Below, piece after piece: positions 1 through 9,165 of a DNA stretch of 64,000 bases. The translations under genes were made by a program, and so were the position numbers. The notes beneath the pieces were generated by a model. The model searched no databases. It worked only from the letters and a program-made list of their open reading frames with translations, and was not told where the DNA came from. The stretch comes from Flavobacterium sp. ASV13 (lineage in GTDB: Bacteria > Bacteroidota > Bacteroidia > Flavobacteriales > Flavobacteriaceae), in contig NZ_JQJY01000004.1 of NCBI RefSeq assembly GCF_000745775.1, forward strand, positions 640,014 through 704,013, given 5' to 3'. Position 1 is the stretch's first letter. The number at the start of each line of letters is the position of its first letter.

Positions 1-2
1 TT

Positions 3-746
3 ACAGAAAAACCGATGGCAATTTCAGTTAAAGATTGCGAAGAAATGATAAAAGCCTGCAATGACAATAATGTACAATTGGCAATTGGGTATCGTTTGCA
101 TTATGAACCAACTCACCTTGAAATAAAACGTTTAGGACAAAATAAAGTTTTTGGACAAGTCCGCTATATTGAAGCTTCTCTTGGTTATAAAATTCATGAT
201 CCGCTTGATACCAAAAGTACTGTCAATTTCAATGACCGAAACGAATGGCGACTTAACAAAAAATTATCTGGAGGTGGTCCGCTAATGGATTTAGGAGTTT
301 ATTGCATTCAAGCAAGTCGTTATGTTTTAGGAGAAGAACCGATTGCGGTTACCGCACAATTCGGAAAAATATATAACAAACAAATTTTTTCTGAAACAGA
401 AGAAAGCATTTCTTGGCAAATGGAATTCCCGAGCGGAGCCGTTTCAAATTGCACCACCTCTGTTAATTTTGATATTGATCGATTTTACGCTTCCGCAGAT
501 GAAGGTTCTTTCGAATTGAGTCCAGCTTTGAGCTACGGTCCTTTTGAAGGAAAAACATCTAAAGGCCCGCTGAAATTTCCGGTGATAAACCAGCAACAGA
601 CTCAAATGGATGAAATTGCGAAATTATTATTAGAGAACAAAAAACTGCCAAATCATATTACTGGCGAAGAAGGACTTAAAGATATTAAAGTGATCAACGC
701 AATCTATAAAGCCGCCGAAACCGGTACGAAAGTTTTCTTAAAATAA
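3..746 (+). CDS. Gfo/Idh/MocA-family oxidoreductase, C-terminal part (5' truncated by window)
   Basis: The window opens inside this gene: the reading frame is open upstream of the first ATG (position 15) and reads T-E-K-P-M-A, the conserved EKPxA loop that closes the nucleotide-binding domain of the family. The remaining ~245 residues are the substrate-binding domain, including the GGGPLMDLGVYCI stretch expected around the active-site helix. Family members reduce or oxidise sugars or related polyols with NAD(P); the substrate cannot be read here. It ends at TAA, followed by a 126-bp gap with an inverted repeat and a convergent dehydrogenase gene. The family call is secure, the specific function unknown. 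Confidence 0.85.
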   Translation, partial: TEKPMAISVKDCEEMIKACNDNNVQLAIGYRLHYEPTHLEIKRLGQNKVFGQVRYIEASLGYKIHDPLDTKSTVNFNDRNEWRLNKKLSGGGPLMDLGVYCIQASRYVLGEEPIAVTAQFGKIYNKQIFSETEESISWQMEFPSGAVSNCTTSVNFDIDRFYASADEGSFELSPALSYGPFEGKTSKGPLKFPVINQQQTQMDEIAKLLLENKKLPNHITGEEGLKDIKVINAIYKAAETGTKVFLK

Positions 747-763
747 AAATGTTTTATTTTTTG

Positions 764-863
764 CTCACGGATTTTACGGATTGAACTGATGAACGCTGAT
801 TTATTCTTTGCTGCAATTATAAAAAAACCGGTGCAGATCTGTTCTATCTGTAAAATCCGCGGG
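764..863. repeat. Inverted repeat between convergent genes (dispersed CGGATTTTA-type)
   Basis: The left arm, around 764-783, reads TTGCTCACGGATTTTACGGA. The right arm, around 845-863, is close to its reverse complement (CTGTAAAATCCGCGGGCAA). The same ACGGATTTTA and CCGCG words recur in the repeat at 16206-16345, so this belongs to a dispersed intergenic family in this genome. It lies between convergent genes and may act as a bidirectional terminator; that role is inferred. Confidence 0.5.
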
Positions 864-872
864 CAATACTTG

Positions 873-3779
873 TTATTTCAAACAGCTGCGTAAAATACTA
901 ACCGGATGCTGTGCTTCACGCTTAGTTCCATCATAAATTTGATGACGGCAACTTGTTCCTGCAGCAGCGATTTTTACATTTTCGGCAGTGTTACGTACTT
1001 TTGGGAAAAGCGTGTCCTCTCCCATTTGCATGCTCACTTTATAATGTTCTTTTTCATAACCAAAAGATCCCGCCATTCCGCAGCAACCTGAATTGTAAAT
1101 CGTAACTGTATTGTTTTTAGGTAAATTCAGCATGGCAAAAGTCGCTTCTACAGAACTCAATGATTTCTGATGACAATGTCCGTGAATTTTAATTTCTTTT
1201 ATTTCTTCTGAAAAAGAATCTGGCGTTATTTTTCCATCTATGATTTCTTTTTTGAAGAATTCTTCGATTGTAAAAGCATTTTGCGAAATTCTTTCCGCGC
1301 TTTCTTTATCTGATGCCAATCGTAAATATTCATCTCTAAAAGTCAAAATTGCCGAAGGTTCAATTCCGATTAAGGGCGCTTTCGCGGAAATCAAATCTTT
1401 GAATATATCTATATTGATATCTGTTATCTTTTTGGCTTCTTCCAAAAATCCTTTTGAAAGATACGTTCTTCCACTTTCTTCATGATTGACGATTAAAACT
1501 TCGTAACCTAATTTCGTCAATAATTCAAAAGCATCGATTCCGATATTTACATCGTAATAATTGGTAAATTCATCAACAAATAAATACAATTGTCCGTTTG
1601 GAAAATCGGCGTTTTTAGGTTTATTACTTTCATACCATTTTCTAAACGTCTTTTTCGCCAAAAGTGGCACTTGTCTTTCCGGCGCAATTCCCATAGTTTT
1701 TTTCACCAATGACTGATTCGAAATAAAATTCGTAATCGACGGAAATTTACTTCCCATTTTATTCAATTTTGCGTTATTGGCAAAAATTTTATTTCTAGTC
1801 GAGAATCCGTTTGCTTTTTGGTATTGATATAAAAATTCCGCTTTAAGAGTTGCAACATCAACATTACTCGGACATTCGCTGGCACAGGCTTTACAGCTTA
1901 CACACAACTCAAAAACTTCGTATAATTCTTTCTGGTCAAATTTGTTTTCTTTTTCAGAATAGGTCAAATATTCGCGTAAAGCATTTGCTCTTGCGCGAGT
2001 CGTTTCTTTCTCATTTCGCGTCGCACGATAACTCGGACACATCGCTCCGCCTGCCGATGGCATTTTTCTACAATCTCCAGAACCATTACATTTTTCGGCA
2101 GCACGCAAAATTCCTAAACTGTCGGAGAAGTCCTGAAACGTTTTAATATCCGGTTCTACTCTTCCTGAAACTACACGATGATTTTCGTCCATTTTCAAGG
2201 CATTAACAATCTTCCCGATATTTAAAACCGAATTCGGATCAAATGCTAATTTGATTCTTTTCAGCAATTCGTAATTCTTATCGCCAATCATAAACGGAAT
2301 AAACTCACCGCGCACGATTCCGTCGCCATGCTCACCACTTAATGAACCTCTGTATTTTTTTACCAAATGCGCCACATCGGTCGCAATGGTTCTGAATAAT
2401 TTTAGATCTTCCGTTTTCTTCAAATTCAACACCGGACGCAAATGCAATTCTCCCGCGCCGGCATGTGCGTAATAAATAGCTTCCTGTCCGTGACTTAACA
2501 TCATCGCCGAAAACTCTGCAATGTAAGCTGGTAAATCGCTTAATTCTACGGCTGTATCTTCAATAGAATCAGCGGCTTTGTTATCGCCTACAATACTTCC
2601 CAAAAGTCCTAGTCCGGCTTTTCTCAATTCATTGGCTTTATCAATATCAGGACCGTAAATTTTTACGAGTGCATAACCAAAATTGTTTTTTTCTAAATCA
2701 GCAATTAAAGCGTTGGCTTGATTTTCAGCATCTTCAAGCGTGTGCGATGCTACTTCAAAAAGCATAATCGCTTTCGGTTCTCCAACCAAAAAGAAACGGT
2801 TTTTAATGTGTTCACGATTGGTTTTGGTACAATCTAAAATCGTGTCGTCGATCATTTCGCAAGTGTACAAATGATGTTTCATCGCCACCACAACAGATTC
2901 TAAAGATTCCTGAATCGTATGATAATGTCCAACAACCATAATACTGTGCGCCGGCGGCAAATCGTCAACTTTTAAAGTGATTTCGGTTGTAAAGGCCAAA
3001 GTTCCTTCGCTTCCGCAAAGTAGTTTTCCCAGATTGATTGTCGGTTCTGTTCCGCCAAATAATTCTGATCTTAACAGAATATCAACGGCGTAACCAGTAT
3101 TTCGTCTGTGAATTTCCGGTTTCGGAAACTCTTTTATAATTTCTTCCTGATTTTCTTTTACCGAAAGTTCGTCGTAAACGCTTTTGTAGATTTTATTTTC
3201 TAAAGAATCTCCTTTGGTTTTCTCGATAAATTCCGCCGAAGTCAATTCGCCAAAAGCAACTTCTGTTCCATCGCTCAAAATCGCTTTTACTTCCGCAATT
3301 TTATCACGCGTAACGCCATAACGAATCGAAGTTGTTCCGGATGAATTATTTCCCACCATTCCCCCAATCATCGCACGGTTTGATGTTGATGTAATGGGCG
3401 CAAAGAAAACGCCATGTGGTTTTAAATATAAATTCAGTTCATCGCGAATAACGCCGGGCTGAACCGTAACCGTTTTTTTCTCGGCATCATAACCTAATAT
3501 TTTGGTAAAATGTTTCGAAACATCAATCACAAGTCCGTCGCCAACGGCTTGTCCGGCAAGTGAAGTTCCGGCAGTTCTTGGTGTAACCGAAATATTGTGT
3601 TCGCCCGCAAAGCGAATTAATTTGCTAATATCTGCTATAGTTTTGGGCAAAGCCACTGCATTTGGCCGAATCCGGTACACCGATGCATCTGTCGAATAAA
3701 GTGTTTTGTGAAGATCATCGTATAAAAGTGTACCTTCGAGTTCGCTTGCTAATTGCTCTAAATCCTTAAGTATTGACAT
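873..3779 (-). CDS. FAD-binding and Fe-S-binding dehydrogenase (D-lactate/glycolate oxidase type fusion)
   Basis: A ~968-residue single-chain fusion. The N-terminal half is a PCMH-type FAD domain (residues ~30-200, with PRTAGTSLAGQAVGDG and MVGNNSSGT) followed by the FAD-oxidase C-terminal domain ending near SGEHGDGIVRGEF. The second half has a ferredoxin-like region (CVSCKACASECPSNVDV) and a CCG-type region with GHCHQKSL and NSGCCGMAGSFG. Such fusions oxidise D-lactate, glycolate or D-2-hydroxyacids and pass electrons to the membrane quinone pool; the exact substrate is not readable. I chose ATG at 3779 because the frame upstream of it lacks family features, although it is open to 3842. Stand-alone transcription is likely. 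Confidence 0.85.
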   Translation of the reverse strand: MSILKDLEQLASELEGTLLYDDLHKTLYSTDASVYRIRPNAVALPKTIADISKLIRFAGEHNISVTPRTAGTSLAGQAVGDGLVIDVSKHFTKILGYDAEKKTVTVQPGVIRDELNLYLKPHGVFFAPITSTSNRAMIGGMVGNNSSGTTSIRYGVTRDKIAEVKAILSDGTEVAFGELTSAEFIEKTKGDSLENKIYKSVYDELSVKENQEEIIKEFPKPEIHRRNTGYAVDILLRSELFGGTEPTINLGKLLCGSEGTLAFTTEITLKVDDLPPAHSIMVVGHYHTIQESLESVVVAMKHHLYTCEMIDDTILDCTKTNREHIKNRFFLVGEPKAIMLFEVASHTLEDAENQANALIADLEKNNFGYALVKIYGPDIDKANELRKAGLGLLGSIVGDNKAADSIEDTAVELSDLPAYIAEFSAMMLSHGQEAIYYAHAGAGELHLRPVLNLKKTEDLKLFRTIATDVAHLVKKYRGSLSGEHGDGIVRGEFIPFMIGDKNYELLKRIKLAFDPNSVLNIGKIVNALKMDENHRVVSGRVEPDIKTFQDFSDSLGILRAAEKCNGSGDCRKMPSAGGAMCPSYRATRNEKETTRARANALREYLTYSEKENKFDQKELYEVFELCVSCKACASECPSNVDVATLKAEFLYQYQKANGFSTRNKIFANNAKLNKMGSKFPSITNFISNQSLVKKTMGIAPERQVPLLAKKTFRKWYESNKPKNADFPNGQLYLFVDEFTNYYDVNIGIDAFELLTKLGYEVLIVNHEESGRTYLSKGFLEEAKKITDINIDIFKDLISAKAPLIGIEPSAILTFRDEYLRLASDKESAERISQNAFTIEEFFKKEIIDGKITPDSFSEEIKEIKIHGHCHQKSLSSVEATFAMLNLPKNNTVTIYNSGCCGMAGSFGYEKEHYKVSMQMGEDTLFPKVRNTAENVKIAAAGTSCRHQIYDGTKREAQHPVSILRSCLK

Positions 3780-3905
3780 TTTTTCTGAATATGATTTCAC
3801 AAAAATAGTTATTTTTTTAGGTTCAAAGGGACATAGCAACAAAGGTTCAAAGGTTTTCTTTAATATCGTTTTTCAAATTGGAATTTGAGGTTTGCTTTTT
3901 GGAAT

Positions 3906-4196
3906 TTAATCAAGAAGTCCTTCTGTAAACTTTACAGCAAGAATACCAAAAGTTGGTTTGATATAAGTCTGAAAAGCATTTGCCTCTTCAAGGGTTTGAA
4001 AAGATATTGAATGCTCTTCAACCAATGCATTTAATGTAAAGTTTAGATGCATAATGTAATCTTGAAAATTATCCAGATAATGAGATTTTGCATCTATTAG
4101 TTCCATACCTGATAATTTTTCAAACGGTTGGCGCTTTGCGTTTATATACGCTTCCGCACTTTTAATAAATTCTTCTTTGATTTTTTCGTAACTCAT
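3906..4196 (-). CDS. Hypothetical protein, 96 aa
   Basis: A small, mostly helical, soluble protein starting MSYEKIKEEFIKSAEAY, with no signal peptide or membrane segment. I do not recognise a family. It starts with ATG at 4196 and is separated from the dehydrogenase by about 130 bp. The composition looks like real coding sequence (Lys/Glu-rich N-terminus, regular hydrophobic spacing), and no convincing longer reading frame overlaps it. Function unknown. Confidence 0.55.
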   Translation of the reverse strand: MSYEKIKEEFIKSAEAYINAKRQPFEKLSGMELIDAKSHYLDNFQDYIMHLNFTLNALVEEHSISFQTLEEANAFQTYIKPTFGILAVKFTEGLLD

Positions 4197-4373
4197 GTCT
4201 TAATGATTTATGTATTGTAACATTTTGTCATCTGTTTGAAAATCCTGTAGGGATAATTTCCCGAATAAGTCTAACGGACAACATGAGTGTGTGACTTTCT
4301 ATTTTGAGTAATTCATTTACTCAAATTTAAAAAAAATTAGCGAGTATAACAAAATTTTGAAATACCGCGCTCT

Positions 4374-4459
4374 GCGAAGTCTCCTGGCTTCGAAGCGACA
4401 ACGTTTAGCAAATGCAGTTATTAAAATATTGGAACGGGTACGAAGTCAGGAGACTTCGC
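4374..4459. repeat. Palindromic repeat, copy A (19-bp arms)
   Basis: Arms at 4374-4392 (GCGAAGTCTCCTGGCTTCG) and 4441-4459 are reverse complements with one mismatch and are separated by 48 bp. An almost identical element (copy B) lies at 4886-4981. It marks the left end of a tandem duplication. Confidence 0.7.
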
Positions 4460-4499
4460 ACAGCAAAACTTCTAAATACACTTTGGGTTTCTAGAAGAC

Positions 4500-4868
4500 T
4501 TTGGAGAGCGGGCATCCCTTTTCTCTGATTTTGCATTTGACAAAAAACAAAAAAATGTATCAAAAGATGACTCTAGTACAGGAGAAATAAACGTAGAAAA
4601 TTTCCAAGATTATTTAGAAACCATATTTGGCTCACAAATAACCTTTTACGAATCCTTCAACAAATTTCAGATTTATGAAATTGATTGCTTTCCGGAAAAT
4701 TTCGAACATAAATTAGCTATCGAATTTTCAAATGAAAATATCAAATTTGCAACCGTTACAAAAGAACCCAGTGTTGATTTTTCTTTATATGATTATGTAA
4801 TCGAAACCAACAAAGAAGCCGAAGACTTTGTACAACATATTTTAAAATTTGGCTGGCCAATCAAATAA
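4500..4868 (+). pseudogene. Truncated duplicate of the downstream 207-aa membrane protein gene
   Basis: From about 4511 the sequence is nearly identical to 5211-5566. It encodes the same C-terminal ~115 residues (FSDFAFDKKQKN ... FGWPIK, TAA at 4866-4868). The membrane-spanning N-terminal part is missing: the palindrome copy A is followed by ~45 bp of unrelated sequence and then joins the soluble domain. No suitable start codon or membrane segment remains, so this is read as a deleted copy from a tandem duplication. The high identity suggests a recent event. Confidence 0.75.
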
Positions 4869-4885
4869 GATGTTTACCGCGCTCT

Positions 4886-4981
4886 GCGAAGTCTCCCGAC
4901 TTCGAAGCGACAACGATTAGCAAATACAGTTAGTAAAGTAAAATGGAATATTGGAACGGGTACGAAGTCGGGAGACTTCGC
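4886..4981. repeat. Palindromic repeat, copy B (perfect 19-bp arms)
   Basis: Arms at 4886-4904 (GCGAAGTCTCCCGACTTCG) and 4963-4981 are perfect reverse complements. The right arm lies inside the first codons of the downstream 207-aa reading frame, so the element appears to have contributed or replaced its N-terminal codons. Confidence 0.7.
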
Positions 4982-5566
4982 ACAGCAAAGATCCTTGCTT
5001 TTCTTGCAGTTTTAATTATCTATCTAGCCATTCAGATCATCACTTTAAGACTATGTTTTAATCTAAAACCTACTGCAAGTTTAAGTTTTTTAACTATTCT
5101 GATTTTCATCGCAGGTTTTAGCATAACCTATATAAAAAAAGACTTTGACCTTTTTTATTATGGATTTTCGTTTATCAGTTCAGTCTGGTTTCTAAATATT
5201 ATCTTATCGGTATCCCTTTTCTCTGATTTTGTATTTGACAAAAAACAAAAAAATGTATCAAAAAATGATTCTAGTACAGGAGAAATTAACGTAGAAAATT
5301 TCCAAGATTATTTAGAAACCATATTTGGCTCAAAAATAACCTTTTACGAATCCTTCAACAAATTTCAGATCTATGAAATTGATTGCTTTCCGGAAAATTT
5401 CGAACATAAATTAGCAATCGAATTTTCAAATGAAAATATCAAATTTGCAACTGTTACAAAAGAACCCAGTGTTGATTTTTCTTTATATGATTATGTAATC
5501 GAAACCAACAAAGAAGCGGAAGACTTTGTACAACATATTTTAAAATTTGGCTGGCCAATCAAATAA
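4943..5566 (+). CDS. Hypothetical membrane protein, 207 aa
   Basis: Residues ~14-85 contain about three hydrophobic segments. A soluble C-terminal domain of ~110 residues follows (INVENFQDYLETIFGSK ... FGWPIK). The first ten codons (MEYWNGYEVGRLRT) are encoded by the palindromic repeat copy B, so the native start may have been lost and replaced, or the true start may be downstream. I do not recognise the domain. A deleted copy of the same gene lies immediately upstream. Function unknown. Confidence 0.55.
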   Translation: MEYWNGYEVGRLRTAKILAFLAVLIIYLAIQIITLRLCFNLKPTASLSFLTILIFIAGFSITYIKKDFDLFYYGFSFISSVWFLNIILSVSLFSDFVFDKKQKNVSKNDSSTGEINVENFQDYLETIFGSKITFYESFNKFQIYEIDCFPENFEHKLAIEFSNENIKFATVTKEPSVDFSLYDYVIETNKEAEDFVQHILKFGWPIK

Positions 5567-5655
5567 GGTGTTTATTAGGAGCTATTTCCTGCTGTCCCCT
5601 GCTAGCGCAAGCTTCTCGCTCATGCGCACATGGTTAATTTACAGTAAAATTGCAA

Positions 5656-5967
5656 TTAATAATGTGCGCTTAAACTGTTGTTATTTCTCAGAGAAATAAA
5701 AAAAACTATACATAAAAGGACACAAAAAACAAGAGACCCTGATCTTAAAAACTTATTCATCTCGTTTGGAATCTCAAAAGTAAGTGCAAACAAATACAGG
5801 AAAAGTCCAACGATAAATAATGCAAAAGTTGAAGCCACCATAAAAATTAATCCTTCTCCTATAGAAGTCTGACTAAGCTTGAAAATTTCTCCTATAGTGT
5901 AAAAGAAAAAAAATACGAACCAAAGCCAATAAAAAAATTGAAAAATATAAGACAGTGTTGATTTCAT
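5656..5967 (-). CDS. Small membrane protein of the LemA operon
   Basis: About 103 residues with three hydrophobic segments (YIFQFFYWLWFVFFFFY, a central VASTFALFIVGLFLYLFAL, and a C-terminal VFCVLLCIVFFISL). ATG at 5967 (MKSTLSYIF) is chosen. A TTG further upstream at 6003 would read through the end of the preceding gene and is unlikely. It lies 20 bp downstream of the DUF3137 gene on the same strand, so it is probably the third gene of the lemA operon. Function unknown; likely an inner-membrane partner. Confidence 0.6.
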   Translation of the reverse strand: MKSTLSYIFQFFYWLWFVFFFFYTIGEIFKLSQTSIGEGLIFMVASTFALFIVGLFLYLFALTFEIPNEMNKFLRSGSLVFCVLLCIVFFISLRNNNSLSAHY

Positions 5968-5987
5968 AAGTGCTTTGATTAAATAAT

Positions 5988-6944
5988 CTACCCCTTCCCC
6001 CAAATCCTAGTATTCAAATCCAATTCATGAACAATATCATGCATGAATTTTACAATCGAAATATCATTGGTAAGTAAATCGGGATCTAAAAGCGTCGAAT
6101 GAATAGGCGCTTCAAAATAATTGTGAGATAACGGAAAAGCAATATACATTTTCGAACTTATAAAAGAGACCGAAATTGTTTCATCGCATTTACTATTTAA
6201 ATCCAGAATTCTTTCCATCATTGCAGGCGTTAAAATATATCGCGCCTCAATTTGGTTTCTGGAATAGGTTGCAAATTTATTATCAAATTCCGTATTTTCT
6301 AATTCCACTACTTCGCTATTTCCAAAACTAAAAATGTTTTTTGAAAACCAAGAACCAAAAGCTTCTCCATAACCTTTTGGACGCACAACCGTCGAAACTT
6401 CAAAGTTTTTATTGAAATCAGCTACAAAAACAATTCCTTTAAAAATCGTGTGCCAATGTGTTTTGGTTCCGTTTTTGTCGCGGGTTTCTGTTTTATATTC
6501 GGCATGGACTTCGGCAAACCAAAAAGAAGTTTTATCGTTTGTTCCGCTTATTAAATCCTGTGTTTTATAACGATCCGGCTCTGTCGTAAAAAGCTCAGAG
6601 CTTATAAATTCATATTCCGGAAGTCCGCTTTGCGGCGTTAACGTCAAACTTTCATTGATATTTTTTAATGCCTGTGCCACTACATTAGTTTTGTAAGCAA
6701 CTTTGTATTTTACAGCAGTATCTTCTATTTGAAAATACATTACAATACCCGTAATACCAGAAGCCGCAAATCCTAGAAAACCAATAATTGGAATTCGAAT
6801 AAAAAAACCAATTATCAGAAGCACAAAGGCAAGTCCAAATAAAACATAACAGGTTTTATAGGTTTCGGCAATCTTTTTTCGGTCAATTTCTAATGTATTC
6901 AAAACCTCTTGCAAGGCTGTATTAGTGTTAATTTCTGAATCCAT
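5988..6944 (-). CDS. DUF3137 domain-containing membrane protein
   Basis: 318 residues. Two hydrophobic segments near the N-terminus (~30-75: CYVLFGLAFVLLIIGFFIRI and IIGFLGFAASGITGIVMYF) are followed by a cytoplasmic domain with KTHWHTIFKGIVFVADFNK and SKMYIAFPL, typical of DUF3137. This family is commonly encoded next to LemA in Bacteroidota and may act in the same envelope process; the biochemical role is unknown. Its start codon overlaps the lemA stop codon by one base (TAATG), which indicates translational coupling. Confidence 0.75.
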   Translation of the reverse strand: MDSEINTNTALQEVLNTLEIDRKKIAETYKTCYVLFGLAFVLLIIGFFIRIPIIGFLGFAASGITGIVMYFQIEDTAVKYKVAYKTNVVAQALKNINESLTLTPQSGLPEYEFISSELFTTEPDRYKTQDLISGTNDKTSFWFAEVHAEYKTETRDKNGTKTHWHTIFKGIVFVADFNKNFEVSTVVRPKGYGEAFGSWFSKNIFSFGNSEVVELENTEFDNKFATYSRNQIEARYILTPAMMERILDLNSKCDETISVSFISSKMYIAFPLSHNYFEAPIHSTLLDPDLLTNDISIVKFMHDIVHELDLNTRIWGKG

Positions 6945-7498
6945 TAATTATTGAAAAGTTCTTTTGCACTAATATTTTTACGCTCTTCTTCTGCAGTTTC
7001 CAAAACATCAATTTTGGTATAATTCAGCATTCCAGAAAATAGATTTCCAGGGAACATCATAATTGCATTATTATAGCTCGTTACCGAAGCATTGTAAGTT
7101 CTTCTGGCAGCCGCAATTTGTTCTTCGCTTTCTGTCCAGGTGCTTTGTAAATTTAGGAAATTTGTATTAGCCTTTAAGTCTGGATAATTTTCAACTGTAA
7201 CCATTAAACCTTTTACGGCCGTACTTAATTCCGTATCCAAACTTGCTTTTTCTGCTTCAGTTAAAGTTCCAGAGCCTGCTTTTGCACGAAGTTCTACAAT
7301 TTTAGTTAAGGTACTTTGTTCGTAATTGGTGTATTGTTTTACTACTTCAACTAGATTCGGAATCAAATCAAAACGTTTTTTCAGCATTACATCGATTGCC
7401 GAAAAAGCATTCGTAACATTATTTCTTTTTTCGATAAGGGAATTGTAAATAAATACTCCGATTAGTATAAAAACAACAAGAATAATAACAATAATCAT
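6944..7498 (-). CDS. lemA: LemA family protein
   Basis: 184 residues with one N-terminal membrane anchor (IIVIILVVFILIGVFIYNSL). The conserved LemA helical-bundle pattern follows: R-N-N-V-x-N-A-F-S-A-I-D-V, then RFDLIPNLVEVVKQY, ENYPDLKANTNFLNLQ and a closing ARRTYNASVTSYN. LemA proteins are membrane-anchored helical bundles with an extended soluble domain; they often sit beside DUF3137 or TPM-domain genes and have been linked to envelope stress, but the mechanism is unknown. It is the first gene of a three-gene operon with a TATATTTG promoter box upstream. Confidence 0.9.
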   Translation of the reverse strand: MIIVIILVVFILIGVFIYNSLIEKRNNVTNAFSAIDVMLKKRFDLIPNLVEVVKQYTNYEQSTLTKIVELRAKAGSGTLTEAEKASLDTELSTAVKGLMVTVENYPDLKANTNFLNLQSTWTESEEQIAAARRTYNASVTSYNNAIMMFPGNLFSGMLNYTKIDVLETAEEERKNISAKELFNN

Positions 7499-7524
7499 GG
7501 TTTAAGATTTAATTAGTTTGAAAA

Positions 7525-7532
7525 CAAATATA
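7525..7532 (-). promoter_or_regulatory. Putative -7 box (TATATTTG) of the lemA operon
   Basis: The minus strand reads TATATTTG 27 bases upstream of the lemA start and matches the Bacteroidota -7 consensus TAnnTTTG. No clear TTG -33 box is visible at the right distance, so only half of the promoter is supported. Confidence 0.45.
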
Positions 7533-7766
7533 TAAAAAGCGATGTAAGTTTTATTTGACCCACTGCGTTTTTATTTAAACAGATAGAAACATAATTTCGG
7601 AACTCAATAAAAGAATTAAATAAAATCAAGATTTCACGCATAGCTATGTGTTTAAAAACAATTACAAATAACGTTTTAAAATAAATCTCTAAGTTTACTT
7701 ATATTTATATGTAAAAAATCCCATTTTAGCGTTTCCAAATTAAATGCATTTTTAAGATTACTCGAA

Positions 7767-8975
7767 ATGAATAAAAATATAAAAGCTCTTTACGAAATCG
7801 CTCAAAAAGAAACCCGAAAAATAATCGGTTTAATGTCCGGAACTTCTCTGGACGGACTTGACTTGGCGCTTTGTGAAGTTTCTGGCGAAGGTGAAAACAC
7901 GGTTGTAAAAATCGAACAGTTTGAAACCATCGATTATAATGAAGATATTAAAACCGAAATCAGAAAAGTGTTTGCTAAAAAAACAATCGATTTTCAGCAT
8001 TTAGTTTTGCTAAACGAATGGATTGCCGATTTGCACGCAGGAATGATCAATGATTGTCTTTCAAAATGGAACATTCCCGCAAATGAAGTCGATTTAATCG
8101 CATCACACGGACAAACGGTTTTGCACGCTCCAAAATTTTTGCATCAGCAGGAAAAATTCCCAAATGCGACTTTGCAAATTGGCGACGGCGATCATATTGC
8201 GGTAAAAACCGGAATTATCACGTTATCTGATTTCAGACAAAAACACGTTGCGGCAGGTGGTGAAGGCGCGCCTTTGGCTGTTTATGGCGATTATTTGTTA
8301 TTCAGCAAAAAAGACGAAAACCGAATCATGCTAAACATGGGCGGAATCGCAAATTTCACTTATTTACCAGCCTCACAAAACGCCGAGGAAGTTTTTGTAA
8401 CCGATACTGGAACCGCAAATACATTAATTGATATTTTCACCAAACAGTTTTTCCCTGAAAAAAGCTTCGATAAAGATGCTGAAATCGCTAAAAACGGAAA
8501 TGTAAATCAGAAACTTTTAAGCGAATTAAAAAGTGATGCTTTCTTCCAACAAAGTTTCCCAAAAACAATTGGTCAGGAATTATTCAACCATGATTTTGTA
8601 AACTCGGCTTTAGTAAAATTAGGTTTAGAGAACATTTCGGCACCAGATTTGCTGGCTACTTTAACGCGCCTTAGTGCCGAAACGATTGCCGAAGCGGTTT
8701 TATTTGTCGTCAAAAATACTGGAATTTCAATTGAAGAGTTTACAGTTTATATGTCAGGCGGAGGCGCGAGGAATCCGTTATTGGTGAGTTGGTTACAAGA
8801 ATTATTGACTTGTAAATTTGAAAAAAGCGACGTTCTCGGAATTTCAGGCGATGCAAAAGAAGCGGTTTTATTTGCTGTTTTGGCCAATGAAACTGTTGCA
8901 GGCGGAAATTATAATTTTGGTTCAAAAAAAGGAATTCCATCGGTAACAATGGGGAAAATTTCGTTCCCTGATTAA
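7767..8975 (+). CDS. anmK: Anhydro-N-acetylmuramic acid kinase
   Basis: 402 residues, the usual length. The ATP-binding phosphate-1 loop IIGLMSGTSLDGLDLALCEV is at residues ~20-40. LIASHGQTVLHAP, DFRQKHVAAGGEGAPL, MLNMGGIANFTYL and VTDTGTANTLID follow, all hallmarks of AnmK. The enzyme opens and phosphorylates 1,6-anhydro-MurNAc to give MurNAc-6-phosphate in the cytoplasm during peptidoglycan recycling. The downstream genes (GHL10 hydrolase, AmpG-like permease, GH3 enzyme) fit the same pathway, although a 190-bp gap containing an inverted repeat separates anmK from them. Confidence 0.93.
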   Translation: MNKNIKALYEIAQKETRKIIGLMSGTSLDGLDLALCEVSGEGENTVVKIEQFETIDYNEDIKTEIRKVFAKKTIDFQHLVLLNEWIADLHAGMINDCLSKWNIPANEVDLIASHGQTVLHAPKFLHQQEKFPNATLQIGDGDHIAVKTGIITLSDFRQKHVAAGGEGAPLAVYGDYLLFSKKDENRIMLNMGGIANFTYLPASQNAEEVFVTDTGTANTLIDIFTKQFFPEKSFDKDAEIAKNGNVNQKLLSELKSDAFFQQSFPKTIGQELFNHDFVNSALVKLGLENISAPDLLATLTRLSAETIAEAVLFVVKNTGISIEEFTVYMSGGGARNPLLVSWLQELLTCKFEKSDVLGISGDAKEAVLFAVLANETVAGGNYNFGSKKGIPSVTMGKISFPD

Positions 8976-8977
8976 AA

Positions 8978-9117
8978 GATAGCCACGACTCGACCGAAGG
9001 GACAGACGAAGTAATTCACGAATTTGTTTATAATCTATGCGAAAAAAACGTGATTAATTAAACGAATTATGTTAATTGCATTATGATTTTAAAAATAAAA
9101 TTCGTGAATTCGTGGCG
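8978..9117. repeat. Inverted repeat between anmK and the GHL10 gene
   Basis: The left side carries AGCCACGA and AATTCACGAATTTG. The right side carries AAATTCGTGAATTCGTGGC in mirrored order. It is a dispersed intergenic repeat in style and carries no gene. It could end anmK transcription. Confidence 0.45.
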
Positions 9118-9165
9118 GAAAAAAAATTAAACCTATTTTTGGTTTTTGTTAAATTAAAGATTGAA

